From positions 27,120-91,119 of the forward strand of contig JAFUEV010000072.1 of the NCBI GenBank assembly GCA_017470245.1: a stretch of DNA of 64,000 nucleotides, written 5' to 3'. The stretch's first letter is position 1; each line of letters opens with the position of its first letter. This document shows, one piece after another, positions 26,209 to 34,867 of this stretch. Made by a program: the position numbers and the translations under genes. Below the pieces are notes generated by a model. That model saw only the letters and a list, made by a program, of their open reading frames with translations. It made no database searches and had not been told where the DNA came from. The DNA is from a bacterium (lineage in GTDB: Bacteria > Cyanobacteriota > Vampirovibrionia > Gastranaerophilales > Gastranaerophilaceae).

Positions 26209-28188
26209 ATGACAGATATTTCAATCGGACAATCTTTTAATGTTGGAAACGAAAGCAAGATTAGCTCACAAAAAAGCGATTTTGAAAAACTAAATGAAGA
26301 ATATAGTGCCTTTAAGCAGAAAATGGCAAAATCCGACTTTTCTAATTCTCCTGTTGCCTTAAAGCAAGAACTTTCCATATTGGAAAGAATGAAATCGTCT
26401 GCCGAAAAAGCAGGATTAGAAGATAAAATACAAGAAGTCGAAGCTAAAATAGAAGCTATAAAATCAACATTATCTAAAACTGAAGTAAAAACAGGCAGTA
26501 TTTTTTATAAACCGGTTTTACACACAAAATCATCCGGTAATCGCAGTGATTTTAATGAAATAATAAATGATTGTAAAAATTCGAGAGGCGAACTGGATGG
26601 TGCTTCTCAAGCTATTATATCTGCATTTGGTGATGATTACCTTACACAAATGCCATCTTTATTGAGAAAATGCAGAAACGGAGAAGAAAATATTTCACAA
26701 AATATGGTTGATTCCATAACAAAACTTGCAGGTGCCGGATTTCATCCTAATATAATTAATAATTTAGTGGAAGAATTTGCACAAAGCCCCGATGGCATTC
26801 TTGGAGATAAAATACTTCCGGAAGAAACTGTAAGCAGATTTGTAGACTTAAATTCCGCAGGATTAAAACAACATGAAACAATAAAACTAATGAGATTTTT
26901 AAAAAGCGGATTTGAAGATTCCGAAGCAGTTAAAAACTCTGCCGTTCAAATGTATAAAAGCGGAATTGATATAGATAAAATTACAGACATTATTCATACT
27001 TTGAGTATTTTAAATCCTACAACTGGTAAAGCTATTGTTTCATCTGCAGCTATGAATTCTGTAGTAAATGTCAAAAATTCCTTATCAGTTACAAGAAAAA
27101 ATGACAGAAAAGAAATTAATAATCCAATCAATAAACTTAATGTTCAAACATATCATGTAGGTACAAATCTTGTTATTACTCATAAAAACGGCGAACTAAA
27201 GATAATAGATACTTCTAACGAAGAGAATAATGTTCACGATATGGAAGAATCCTATGAGAATATGTTAAAAGAACAGGAAGATGATATTTGTGTAAAATTT
27301 GCAAAAAAATATCATGACAAACAAGGTGAAATAGATTCAAAGTATGTAAGGGTTATTGGAAATTTAAGACGTAACGGCATTTCTAACGGACAAATATTAA
27401 AATTAACCGATTTTTGCACAATAGGAAGTATAATTAATAAAAATCGTCTAAATGCCATCAAAGAATTGAAAACAGCAGGTGCACTAAGTGATGATTTACC
27501 CGAAATATTATCAGCTATTTCTCAGGATGAAAATGGAGACCTTGATACTAATACAGTACAAGTGGCATGTGAACTTACTGATTCAGTAATTGGCGGTAAA
27601 GATGTTGCTCTCTTACTTCCCAAAATCCAAAATAATGAAAAAGTGAAAGATTTAATTATTTATTTGGCACAATTTAAAAAGGATAGAGAATTTTTACACC
27701 CGATTGCTAATTTATTGAGAGCCCCCGATAATAGTGTTGATGAAAATGCTATTGATTCCATTTATAATTTGGCAGTAAATTTCTTTATTTCTGAACATGG
27801 TTCAATGTCTGAAGAAAATTTTGCAATAAACACAGAAGCAATCATTAACACTGCTTTAACTCCTGACACAAAAATTGTTGATGATGAAGCAGCCGGAATA
27901 ATTTCCATTATGTGCAGAAATCACGAAAGTCCGCAAAATATATCAGATGGACTCAATATTTGCAAGGATAAAGATGGTTTCGTAAATAGTGATTTAGCTG
28001 AAGTCTTATGGGATTTATGTCTGGATAAAACATCATTTGAAGATATACAAAAAGTTATTAATTCCTGTAAAACGAATACGGGAGAAATAAACTCTAATCT
28101 TGCAAAAGCTATTATTGCTTTTTATGACAGCGGACACAAGTCCGATGAAATAATCGCAATGGTAGACAAATTACATCAAGCCGAATAA
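26209..28188 (+). CDS. Large helical-repeat protein, unknown function
   Basis: 659 residues, no signal peptide, no membrane segment. An N-terminal coiled coil (about 20-95) is followed by a long series of degenerate helical repeats about 35-60 residues apart. Recurring marks are a (S/A)G(x)K/H turn followed by an I/L-rich helix (AGLKQHETIKLM, SGIDIDKITDII, NGISNGQILKLT, SGHKSDEIIAMV) and a K-D/T-x-x-G-x-(V/I)-N-S-x-LA unit near the C-terminus. Not a family I can name; the layout suggests a binding scaffold. AAGGTG precedes the ATG. Convergent overlap of 13 bases with the deacetylase gene. Confidence 0.75.
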   Translation: MTDISIGQSFNVGNESKISSQKSDFEKLNEEYSAFKQKMAKSDFSNSPVALKQELSILERMKSSAEKAGLEDKIQEVEAKIEAIKSTLSKTEVKTGSIFYKPVLHTKSSGNRSDFNEIINDCKNSRGELDGASQAIISAFGDDYLTQMPSLLRKCRNGEENISQNMVDSITKLAGAGFHPNIINNLVEEFAQSPDGILGDKILPEETVSRFVDLNSAGLKQHETIKLMRFLKSGFEDSEAVKNSAVQMYKSGIDIDKITDIIHTLSILNPTTGKAIVSSAAMNSVVNVKNSLSVTRKNDRKEINNPINKLNVQTYHVGTNLVITHKNGELKIIDTSNEENNVHDMEESYENMLKEQEDDICVKFAKKYHDKQGEIDSKYVRVIGNLRRNGISNGQILKLTDFCTIGSIINKNRLNAIKELKTAGALSDDLPEILSAISQDENGDLDTNTVQVACELTDSVIGGKDVALLLPKIQNNEKVKDLIIYLAQFKKDREFLHPIANLLRAPDNSVDENAIDSIYNLAVNFFISEHGSMSEENFAINTEAIINTALTPDTKIVDDEAAGIISIMCRNHESPQNISDGLNICKDKDGFVNSDLAEVLWDLCLDKTSFEDIQKVINSCKTNTGEINSNLAKAIIAFYDSGHKSDEIIAMVDKLHQAE

Positions 28189-29015
28189 TCAGAGAGCACA
28201 AAACCCATATTTTCAATTTCTTTTTTGAGATGTGGGTTTTGCGTTATTAAAAATTCTTCGTAATTATGTTGTTTTTCTTTTGGTATACTATTTGCATAAT
28301 AAGGATGAAAAATAACCTCTGTTACGGAGTTTTCTTTTTTAATTTGTTTCAATCCGTTAATTATAGATTTTTCATCCATATATCCGGTATATAGAACCCC
28401 TATAAAATAATCATTTGTTTTTATTTCATAGTTTATAAGTTCTTTTTCATTAATATATGTATATGTATTTAAAAGGAGATTCTTTATTATATTAACAGGG
28501 AATTTTAAACTTAACACTTTATTGGGAACAATATACGGCAGTTCCTTTTGTGTTCTTATATAACCTATTTTATATTCGTTTGCAAGTTTTAAAAGCAGAT
28601 TAAAAATATCAGGAATTGCGTGAGTATGAACATGAGAATCTATATGGCTTATTTTGCAATGTGCCATAACTTTTTCAATTTGAGTTCTAAACTCTTTTTC
28701 TAATTGATTAAGAAAAATTTTTTCTTTTGATTTTATTATCAATTTTTGGTAGCTGTTTTGAAAAAATCCTTCTGTATTACATAACAAATTGCAGTCAGAA
28801 AGACTTTTTCCTTCCATAATATTGAAATGGAACCCTATATCAATATTTTCAATTTGAGGAACTATTTCTTTTATAGCGTGTTCAAATCCCGTCATATTGG
28901 CTAAAAGGCTTGTAGAAGTTATTATGCCTTTTTCAAATCCTTTTTTGATTGCAATGTTGTTGTTTTCGGAATATCCGAAATCATCTGCATTAATTATTAC
29001 TTTTTTCATTTGCAT
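28176..29015 (-). CDS. YdjC/ChbG-family carbohydrate deacetylase
   Basis: 279 residues (277 if the second ATG at 29009 is used). Motifs: INADDFGYSENNN with metal-binding Asp residues, GFHFNIMEG with His, and HIDSHVHTHAIPD with the further His ligands. YdjC-like (PF04794) enzymes remove acetyl groups from N-acetylated sugars; one branch (HpnK) acts in hopanoid synthesis. The divergent neighbour is a polyprenyl-phosphate glycosyltransferase, so a joint role in lipid-linked sugar modification is reasonable but inferred. Substrate unknown. Confidence 0.85.
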   Translation of the reverse strand: MQMKKVIINADDFGYSENNNIAIKKGFEKGIITSTSLLANMTGFEHAIKEIVPQIENIDIGFHFNIMEGKSLSDCNLLCNTEGFFQNSYQKLIIKSKEKIFLNQLEKEFRTQIEKVMAHCKISHIDSHVHTHAIPDIFNLLLKLANEYKIGYIRTQKELPYIVPNKVLSLKFPVNIIKNLLLNTYTYINEKELINYEIKTNDYFIGVLYTGYMDEKSIINGLKQIKKENSVTEVIFHPYYANSIPKEKQHNYEEFLITQNPHLKKEIENMGFVLSDYSA

Positions 29016-29069
29016 AATGTCCGAATATATTTTATTATTTTATATAATAGCATAAAAGGTGGTTTAGGT

Positions 29070-30026
29070 ATGACAGTTCCAATATTGGCAATAGTAATTC
29101 CTTGTTATAATGAAGAAGATTGTATTGACCGTACAACAAAAAGATTAATTGAAGTATTAAATGAACTGGAAAAAAATAATGACATATCTGAAAAAAGTTT
29201 TATTTTCTTTGTGAATGACGGAAGTCAGGATAAATCATGGGAATTAATAGAAAAATATAATAAAGAGACTAACGGAAAAGTAAAAGGTATAAAATTTAGC
29301 CGAAATTTTGGAAATCAAAAAGCTATTCTGGCAGGATTATTGGAATCTTATAAATATGACGCCGATTGTTTTATAACTCTTGATGCAGATTTACAACAGG
29401 ATGAAAACAAGATAAAAGAATTTGTAGACAAATACAAAAAAGGAACCCAAATAGTCTGCGGTATAAGAAATGACCGGAAAACCGACGGATTCTTTAAGAA
29501 ATTTACAGCACTTACTTTTTATAAGTTTATGAATCTTTTAGGGGTACATATAAAAATAAATCATTCTGACTACAGATTAATAAGCCGTGAAATCGTTTCC
29601 GTATTACAAACATTTCCCGAAACCAATTTGTTTTTAAGAGGAATTTTCAATGAACTTGGCTTTAAAAAAGATTATGTTTATTTTGATGTAAAAGAACGTT
29701 TTGCAGGTCATACAAAATTCACACCATTTTCTCTTTTTACGCTTGCTATTAACGGAATAACTTCTTTTAGTATTATTCCGCTGCGTTTTGTGACGGTTAT
29801 AGGATTTTTAATGTCCTTTATAAGTATTATTATTGGTATACATTCATATATTATGAAATTAATAGGAAATTGTGAGGCACCAGGGTGGCCTACGTTGGCT
29901 GTTACAATAGGAATAATAGGCGGTGTACAAATACTATGTATAGGAATTATAGGAGAATACATAGGTCAACTTTTCCAAGAAGTTAAAGCTCGACCGAGAT
30001 ACATTGTTGAGAAAGAATTGGGTTAA
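29070..30026 (+). CDS. Polyprenyl-phosphate glycosyltransferase, GT2 (GtrB/ArnC/DPM1-like)
   Basis: 318 residues from the ATG at 29070 (AAAGGTGG 7 bases upstream; the frame is open 20 codons further up). GT-A fold: LAIVIPCYNEED at the start, nucleotide-sugar/metal site LDADLQQDE, acceptor region HSDYRLISRE, and two C-terminal membrane helices (FVTVIGFLMSFISIIIG and VTIGIIGGVQILCIGIIG). This is the architecture of enzymes that load a sugar onto undecaprenyl phosphate at the inner membrane face. Divergent from the YdjC deacetylase. Confidence 0.9.
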   Translation: MTVPILAIVIPCYNEEDCIDRTTKRLIEVLNELEKNNDISEKSFIFFVNDGSQDKSWELIEKYNKETNGKVKGIKFSRNFGNQKAILAGLLESYKYDADCFITLDADLQQDENKIKEFVDKYKKGTQIVCGIRNDRKTDGFFKKFTALTFYKFMNLLGVHIKINHSDYRLISREIVSVLQTFPETNLFLRGIFNELGFKKDYVYFDVKERFAGHTKFTPFSLFTLAINGITSFSIIPLRFVTVIGFLMSFISIIIGIHSYIMKLIGNCEAPGWPTLAVTIGIIGGVQILCIGIIGEYIGQLFQEVKARPRYIVEKELG

Positions 30027-30181
30027 ATATTTTCCTTTTCCAGCCAAACATAAGTAGCAGGTTCTTTTATTGTATAAAGAAAAGGATTGTAGTAGGTATT
30101 GCATTCTTTTTGTTTTAAAAGAAAAGAATTTATATTATTTATTTTTATTTTTATATCGTTCAAATAATTAAAAATATTCAT
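30023..30181 (-). CDS. Small hypothetical protein (52 residues)
   Basis: Reads MNIFNYLNDIKIKINNIN... to ...EPATYVWLEKENI, with AAGGAAG about 9 bases before the ATG. The aromatic, mixed C-terminal half is not low-complexity, which favours coding. It converges with the glycosyltransferase gene, overlapping its stop by four bases. No known family. Confidence 0.5.
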   Translation of the reverse strand: MNIFNYLNDIKIKINNINSFLLKQKECNTYYNPFLYTIKEPATYVWLEKENI

Positions 30182-30248
30182 AATTCATACTTCCTTAATA
30201 ATTATGAAATATACAAAATCAGATTGTATTCCTCTGAAGGATTATATT

Positions 30249-30276
30249 TTGTTAAAATATTATACTTGTGTATAAT
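30249..30276 (+). promoter_or_regulatory. Promoter of the lone receiver gene (possible leaderless transcript)
   Basis: TTGTTA (30249-30254), a 16-base spacer and perfect TATAAT (30271-30276). The ATG at 30283 is 7 bases past the -10, where transcription should start. Confidence 0.5.
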
Positions 30277-30282
30277 ATATAT

Positions 30283-30696
30283 ATGAAAAATAAAATCTTA
30301 ATAACAGATGATATGCCAACATGGCTTGCTTTTCACACTATATTAATCAAACAGTTGTACGGAGAACTGTTTGATATAACAACGGCAGCTTCAGCAGCTT
30401 CTGCATTAAGTATAGCACTTGAGAACAGAGAAAGTCCGTTTTCAGTTGTTATTACTGATTTACAAATGGAAAACAATTATTATCCAAAACTTGCAGGAGA
30501 ATGGTTTGTCGAAAATTTGCAAACTATTCCTGAATATAAAACTTCCAAAATTATTATGATTTCAGGTATGTATAATATTGAACAAATCGCTCAAAAATAT
30601 AATGTTGAATGTATATCAAAATCAATGATTGTTCAAAATAAGCTATTAATGAAATATATGTTTGAAAAATTGATGCCATTTTTAACTCAAATGTAA
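30283..30696 (+). CDS. Single-domain response regulator
   Basis: 137 residues, a receiver domain only. Acidic pair in ILITDDM (Asp9/Asp10), phospho-acceptor Asp in VVITDLQM near 57, Ser in IIMISGM in place of the usual Thr, Lys in ISKSM. No output domain, so it may act by protein contact (CheY- or Spo0F-like). The ATG at 30283 is preferred over an upstream GTG at 30268; there is no ribosome binding site. No kinase is adjacent. Confidence 0.85.
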   Translation: MKNKILITDDMPTWLAFHTILIKQLYGELFDITTAASAASALSIALENRESPFSVVITDLQMENNYYPKLAGEWFVENLQTIPEYKTSKIIMISGMYNIEQIAQKYNVECISKSMIVQNKLLMKYMFEKLMPFLTQM

Positions 30697-30808
30697 GTTT
30701 TTATTTTTCATTTCTATCTGCAAATATGATTTTTACGGATTTTTTTAATAAAAGAACATTCCTATTAAATTTAAAAAATAGTTTGTTTGTGTTAGTATAA
30801 ATTTGATT

Positions 30809-31558
30809 ATGGTTAATTTAGACATGTCGAAATATTCAATAGTAACACTGGACGAAGTACATTCAACAAACGGATATGCTTTAGAAAATATGCGTTTTTT
30901 AGATGATAAAACAGTCATATACACGCAGCATCAATCATCCGGACGTGGTCGTTATAACAGAAAATGGCTCGGCGATGATTCGGGAAATATATATATGTCC
31001 ATTGTTTTAAAGCCGGATGAAATTAATGAATACCCTTTTCCAAATCTTACACAATATTTATCAGTTGTTTTATGTAATATATTGCAAAAAGATTTTAATT
31101 TTAATCCGGTAATTAAATGGCCAAATGATATTCTTGTTAATCAGTGTAAAATTTCGGGGATATTGGCAGAATCATATATGGAAAACAACTCTATTAAAGG
31201 GGTCGTTTTAGGTTTGGGATTGAACGTTAATTTAAAACAAGAAACAATAGACAAAATTGACCAAAAAGCAACATCTATATCTGTCTTAAAAAACAAGTAT
31301 TTTGATTGCGATAAAATTATAAGAAGAATTTGTGATGAATTTTTTGACGGATATGAACAATTTGTAAAAAATGGCTTTCCATATATTAAAGACGAATATA
31401 TTCAAAGATGCTTCTTTATAGGACAGAATATACGAATAAGTGAAAACGGTGAAAAGAAAGAGTATTTTGCTGAAAGCATAGATGATAACGGATTTTTGAC
31501 AGTAAAAAATGAGTTTGGTAATAGAAGTAAGATAATAACAGGAGATTTGCAATGTTAA
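30809..31558 (+). CDS. birA: Biotin-protein ligase
   Basis: About 249 residues (the start could instead be the ATG at 30824; neither has a clear binding site). Catalytic core: biotin/AMP loop SSGRGRYNRKW, KWPNDILVNQCKISGILAES, and GLGLNVNL, then a small C-terminal SH3-like domain. There is no N-terminal HTH, so it is a ligase without repressor function. Its stop overlaps the ATG of oadG by 7 bases. This couples it to the biotin-dependent oxaloacetate decarboxylase it presumably serves, whose biotin site is in oadA. Confidence 0.95.
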   Translation: MVNLDMSKYSIVTLDEVHSTNGYALENMRFLDDKTVIYTQHQSSGRGRYNRKWLGDDSGNIYMSIVLKPDEINEYPFPNLTQYLSVVLCNILQKDFNFNPVIKWPNDILVNQCKISGILAESYMENNSIKGVVLGLGLNVNLKQETIDKIDQKATSISVLKNKYFDCDKIIRRICDEFFDGYEQFVKNGFPYIKDEYIQRCFFIGQNIRISENGEKKEYFAESIDDNGFLTVKNEFGNRSKIITGDLQC

Positions 31559-31770
31559 ATGAAGGTTTAGCAACAATGGCAACAGGTATGGGAACTGTTT
31601 TCAGTTTTCTCATAATACTTTGGTTTGCCGTTTCATTAATGGGCAAAATAGTAGGATATTTGAATAAAATATTTCCGGAAGCTGCTCAAACAGTTACAAA
31701 AGCAGTAAAAAAAGTTTCGGAGGATGTTGAAGTTGCTATAGCAATAGCAGCTGCTAAGATAGGTAAGTAG
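31552..31770 (+). CDS. oadG: Oxaloacetate decarboxylase gamma subunit
   Basis: 72 residues: one N-terminal membrane helix (TVFSFLIILWFAVSLMG) and a short charged tail (OAD_gamma family, PF04277). In sodium pumps the gamma subunit anchors the alpha subunit to the membrane beta subunit. AGGAGA lies 9 bases upstream, inside the end of birA. The order G-A-B is kept here. Confidence 0.85.
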   Translation: MLNEGLATMATGMGTVFSFLIILWFAVSLMGKIVGYLNKIFPEAAQTVTKAVKKVSEDVEVAIAIAAAKIGK

Positions 31771-31799
31771 ATAATATATAGTTTATAGAGGGAAATAAA

Positions 31800-33614
31800 A
31801 TGGCTAAGAAACAAATTAAAGTTATGGATACTTCTTTTAGAGATGGTTTCCAGTCAATTTATGGGGCTAAAGTTTTAGTAGATGACTTTATTCCTGCACT
31901 TCAAGCTGCAGTTAATGCAGGTATTAAACATTTTGAAACAGCAGGTGGTGCAAGATTTCAAGCTCCTATTTTCTTTTGCAATGAAAATGCATTTGAAACA
32001 ATGGATAAAATCAGAGCTGCAGTAGGTCCTGATGTAAAATTACAATCTTTAGCAAGAGGTGTAAATGTTGTAGGTTTAAATTCACAACCACGTGACGTTA
32101 TTGATTTGCACGCAAAAATGTTTGCGAAACACGGTGTTAATGTTATCAGAAACTTTGACGCATTAAATGACGTTAACAATCTTATTGATTCTGCAAACAG
32201 TATAAAAAAACACGGTTTACTCCATGAAGTTACAATCACAATGATGGAACTTCCTTATGGTTGTGAAGGTGCTCACGATGTTGCATTCTACGAAAGAGTA
32301 TTAAGAAATATATTAGATTCAGGTTTACCATTTGATTCATTAGCATTTAAAGATGCATCAGGTACATCAAATCCGAGAAAAGTATATGCAACAGTTAAAA
32401 TGGCACGTGAAATTTTAGGTCAAGATGCACATATAAGATTCCATTCACACGAAACGGCAGGCACAGGTCTTGCAGCATATTTAGCTGCATTAGAAGGTGG
32501 TGCCGATGGTATCGACCTTGCAATGAAACCTGTTTCAGGCGGTACAGGTCAACCTGATATTATTTCTATGTGGCACGCTTTAAAAGGTACTGACTATGAA
32601 TTAGGACTTGATATTAAAAAAGTAATGGAAACAGAAGAAATCTTTAAAGAATGTATGAAAGATTATCCTATTTCACCGATTTCATTAGCAGTAAATCCAA
32701 TATTAATTCAAGCTCCGTTACCTGGTGGTGCAACAGCTACAACCGTAAACCAATTAAAAGATATGGGAATGCTTGATAAATTCCCAAAATTAATTGCTAA
32801 CATGAAAGAAGTTGTTGAAAGAGGCGGTTTTGCTACATCAGTAACTCCTGTATCTCAATTCTATGCTCAACAATCATTCTTAAATGCAATAACAGAACAT
32901 CCTTGGGAACAAGCTAATCCGGGTTATGCAAAAATGCTATTGGGATATTTCGGCAAAACACCTTGTGAACCTGATCCTGAGCTTGTAAAATGGGCTGAAG
33001 AAAAATTACACATGCAACCAACTACAGAACACGTTGTTGATTTGAATGAAAAAGATCCTGAAAAAGGATTAAAAGCTGCAGAAGAAAGATTAAAAGCAGC
33101 AGGACTTCCTGTTACAGATGAAAATTTGTTTATAGCAGCAGCTTGCAAAGACGGTAATGTTGATAAAGGTATTGATTTCTTACTTGGAAAAGGTGTTGTT
33201 TCAGTTGATAAAAGTGCAAATAAAGCGAAAGCTCAAGTTGCAACAACAACATCTTCAGACGGATGTACAGTTACTGTTAACGGTAAAAAATATGCAGTTA
33301 AATTCCAAAACGGTAAAGCTGTTGTTAACGGCAAAGAATATACTGTTGATGTTAAAGACGGTATTGAGGAAACATCATCAACTTCTGCTGCAGCAGGTGA
33401 AGGTGTAGAAGTTAAAGCTCCTATGCCGGGTGCTGTTTTAAGAGTTGAAAAAGCAGTTGGTGACAGCGTTGAAGAAAATGAAGAAATTCTTGTTATAGAA
33501 GCTATGAAAATGGAAACACCTATAAAAGCACCTAAAGCAGGAACTATTACTTCAATAACAGTATCACAAGGTGATAAAATTGCTACAGGTCAAGTAATGG
33601 CAACTGTAGGTTAG
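31800..33614 (+). CDS. oadA: Oxaloacetate decarboxylase alpha subunit (biotin carrier and carboxyltransferase)
   Basis: 604 residues. N-terminal carboxyltransferase TIM barrel with [12 protein letters not shown], the metal/biotin-binding FKDASG, and HSHETAGTG; the conserved PYC_OADA domain (about 300-460); an Ala/Thr/Ser-rich linker; and a C-terminal biotinyl domain (about 535-604) with the biotin-acceptor Lys in EAMKMETP. It transfers the carboxyl group of oxaloacetate to biotin. Third gene of birA-oadG-oadA-oadB. A pyruvate carboxylase would need an ATP-grasp domain, which is absent. Confidence 0.95.
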   Translation: MAKKQIKVMDTSFRDGFQSIYGAKVLVDDFIPALQAAVNAGIKHFETAGGARFQAPIFFCNENAFETMDKIRAAVGPDVKLQSLARGVNVVGLNSQPRDVIDLHAKMFAKHGVNVIRNFDALNDVNNLIDSANSIKKHGLLHEVTITMMELPYGCEGAHDVAFYERVLRNILDSGLPFDSLAFKDASGTSNPRKVYATVKMAREILGQDAHIRFHSHETAGTGLAAYLAALEGGADGIDLAMKPVSGGTGQPDIISMWHALKGTDYELGLDIKKVMETEEIFKECMKDYPISPISLAVNPILIQAPLPGGATATTVNQLKDMGMLDKFPKLIANMKEVVERGGFATSVTPVSQFYAQQSFLNAITEHPWEQANPGYAKMLLGYFGKTPCEPDPELVKWAEEKLHMQPTTEHVVDLNEKDPEKGLKAAEERLKAAGLPVTDENLFIAAACKDGNVDKGIDFLLGKGVVSVDKSANKAKAQVATTTSSDGCTVTVNGKKYAVKFQNGKAVVNGKEYTVDVKDGIEETSSTSAAAGEGVEVKAPMPGAVLRVEKAVGDSVEENEEILVIEAMKMETPIKAPKAGTITSITVSQGDKIATGQVMATVG

Positions 33615-33624
33615 GAGGTTGAAT

Positions 33625-34812
33625 ATGCAATTAACAGACGGATTAGTTGAATTATGGCATTCGACCGGTATATATAATTTTATTCAAACGGCACAAAGTC
33701 AGGTTGAAGGTACAGGAGTTGAGCAATTTCTTGCTCACTTCGGTCAACCGATAATGATTCTTGTATGTTGTTTCTTATTATGGCTTGGTATCAAAAAACA
33801 ATTTGAGCCGTTATTGTTGATTCCTATTGCTTTTGGCGGATTACTTTCAAATATTCCAATGCCATTAGGTGAAGAAATAGCAGGTCCTAACGGATTTTTA
33901 GGTATAATCTTTGCCGCAGGTATTGATAAAGGATTATTTCCATTAATAATATTTATGGGTGTTGGTGCAATGACAGACTTCGGTCCGTTAATTGCAAATC
34001 CTAAAACATTGTTATTAGGTGGTGCAGCACAGTTTGGTATTTTTGGAGCATTGCTTTTGGCTCTTGTTTTAGGCTTTGATATGCAAGCAGCAGGCTCAAT
34101 AGGTATTATTGGCGGTGCGGATGGTCCTACTTCAATATATGTTACAACAAAATTAAAACAAGAATTATTAGGTTCAATTGCAGTAGCAGCATATTCATAT
34201 ATGGCATTGGTTCCTGTTATTCAACCGCCAATTATGAGATTATTAACTACAAAAGAAGAACGTAAAATTCAAATGACCCAATTAAGAGAAGTTTCAAAAA
34301 GAGAAAAAATCGTATTCCCAATTTTGGTACTTGTTCTTTGTACAATATTCCTTCCTTCGGCTTGTCCGTTGGTTGGTGCACTAACATTTGGTAACTTATG
34401 TAAAGAATGCGGTGTTACAGATAGATTATCAGATACAATGCAGAATGCATTAATTAACATTGTAACCATATTCTTAGGTTTAACAGTAGGTTCTAAATTA
34501 CAAGCAGACCACTTCTTGACAATTGAAACATTAAAAATCTTATTACTCGGTATCATTGCATTCTCTCTTGCAACAGCAGCAGGTGTAATAATGGCAAAGA
34601 TAATGAATTTGTTCTTAAAAGAAAAAATCAACCCGTTAATAGGTTCGGCTGGTGTATCAGCAGTACCTATGGCTGCACGTGTATCAAATAAAGTCGGAAT
34701 GGAAGAAAATCCTCAGAACTTCTTATTAATGCACGCTATGGGTCCAAATGTTGCAGGGGTTATCGGTAGTGCCGTTGCAGCAGGTGTATTGCTATCATTG
34801 ATTGCACACTAA
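33625..34812 (+). CDS. oadB: Sodium-pumping decarboxylase beta subunit
   Basis: 395 residues from the ATG at 33625, preceded by TAGGAGG. Multi-spanning membrane protein with the family blocks [38 protein letters not shown] and [16 protein letters not shown]. It decarboxylates carboxybiotin and moves Na+ out across the inner membrane. With oadA and oadG it makes a complete pump that converts oxaloacetate to pyruvate while conserving energy. Methylmalonyl- or glutaconyl-CoA pumps use a similar beta subunit, but the alpha subunit here is of the oxaloacetate type. Confidence 0.95.
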   Translation: MQLTDGLVELWHSTGIYNFIQTAQSQVEGTGVEQFLAHFGQPIMILVCCFLLWLGIKKQFEPLLLIPIAFGGLLSNIPMPLGEEIAGPNGFLGIIFAAGIDKGLFPLIIFMGVGAMTDFGPLIANPKTLLLGGAAQFGIFGALLLALVLGFDMQAAGSIGIIGGADGPTSIYVTTKLKQELLGSIAVAAYSYMALVPVIQPPIMRLLTTKEERKIQMTQLREVSKREKIVFPILVLVLCTIFLPSACPLVGALTFGNLCKECGVTDRLSDTMQNALINIVTIFLGLTVGSKLQADHFLTIETLKILLLGIIAFSLATAAGVIMAKIMNLFLKEKINPLIGSAGVSAVPMAARVSNKVGMEENPQNFLLMHAMGPNVAGVIGSAVAAGVLLSLIAH

Positions 34813-34828
34813 TTTATTTAATTTACAC

Positions 34829-34867
34829 AAAAAAGACCTGTTTTTATAATTAAACAGGTCTTTTTTT
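34829..34867. terminator. Bidirectional terminator between oadB and the L,D-transpeptidase gene
   Basis: Stem AAAAGACCTGTTT with its complement around a short AT loop, flanked by an A-run and a T-run, between two convergent genes. Confidence 0.9.
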
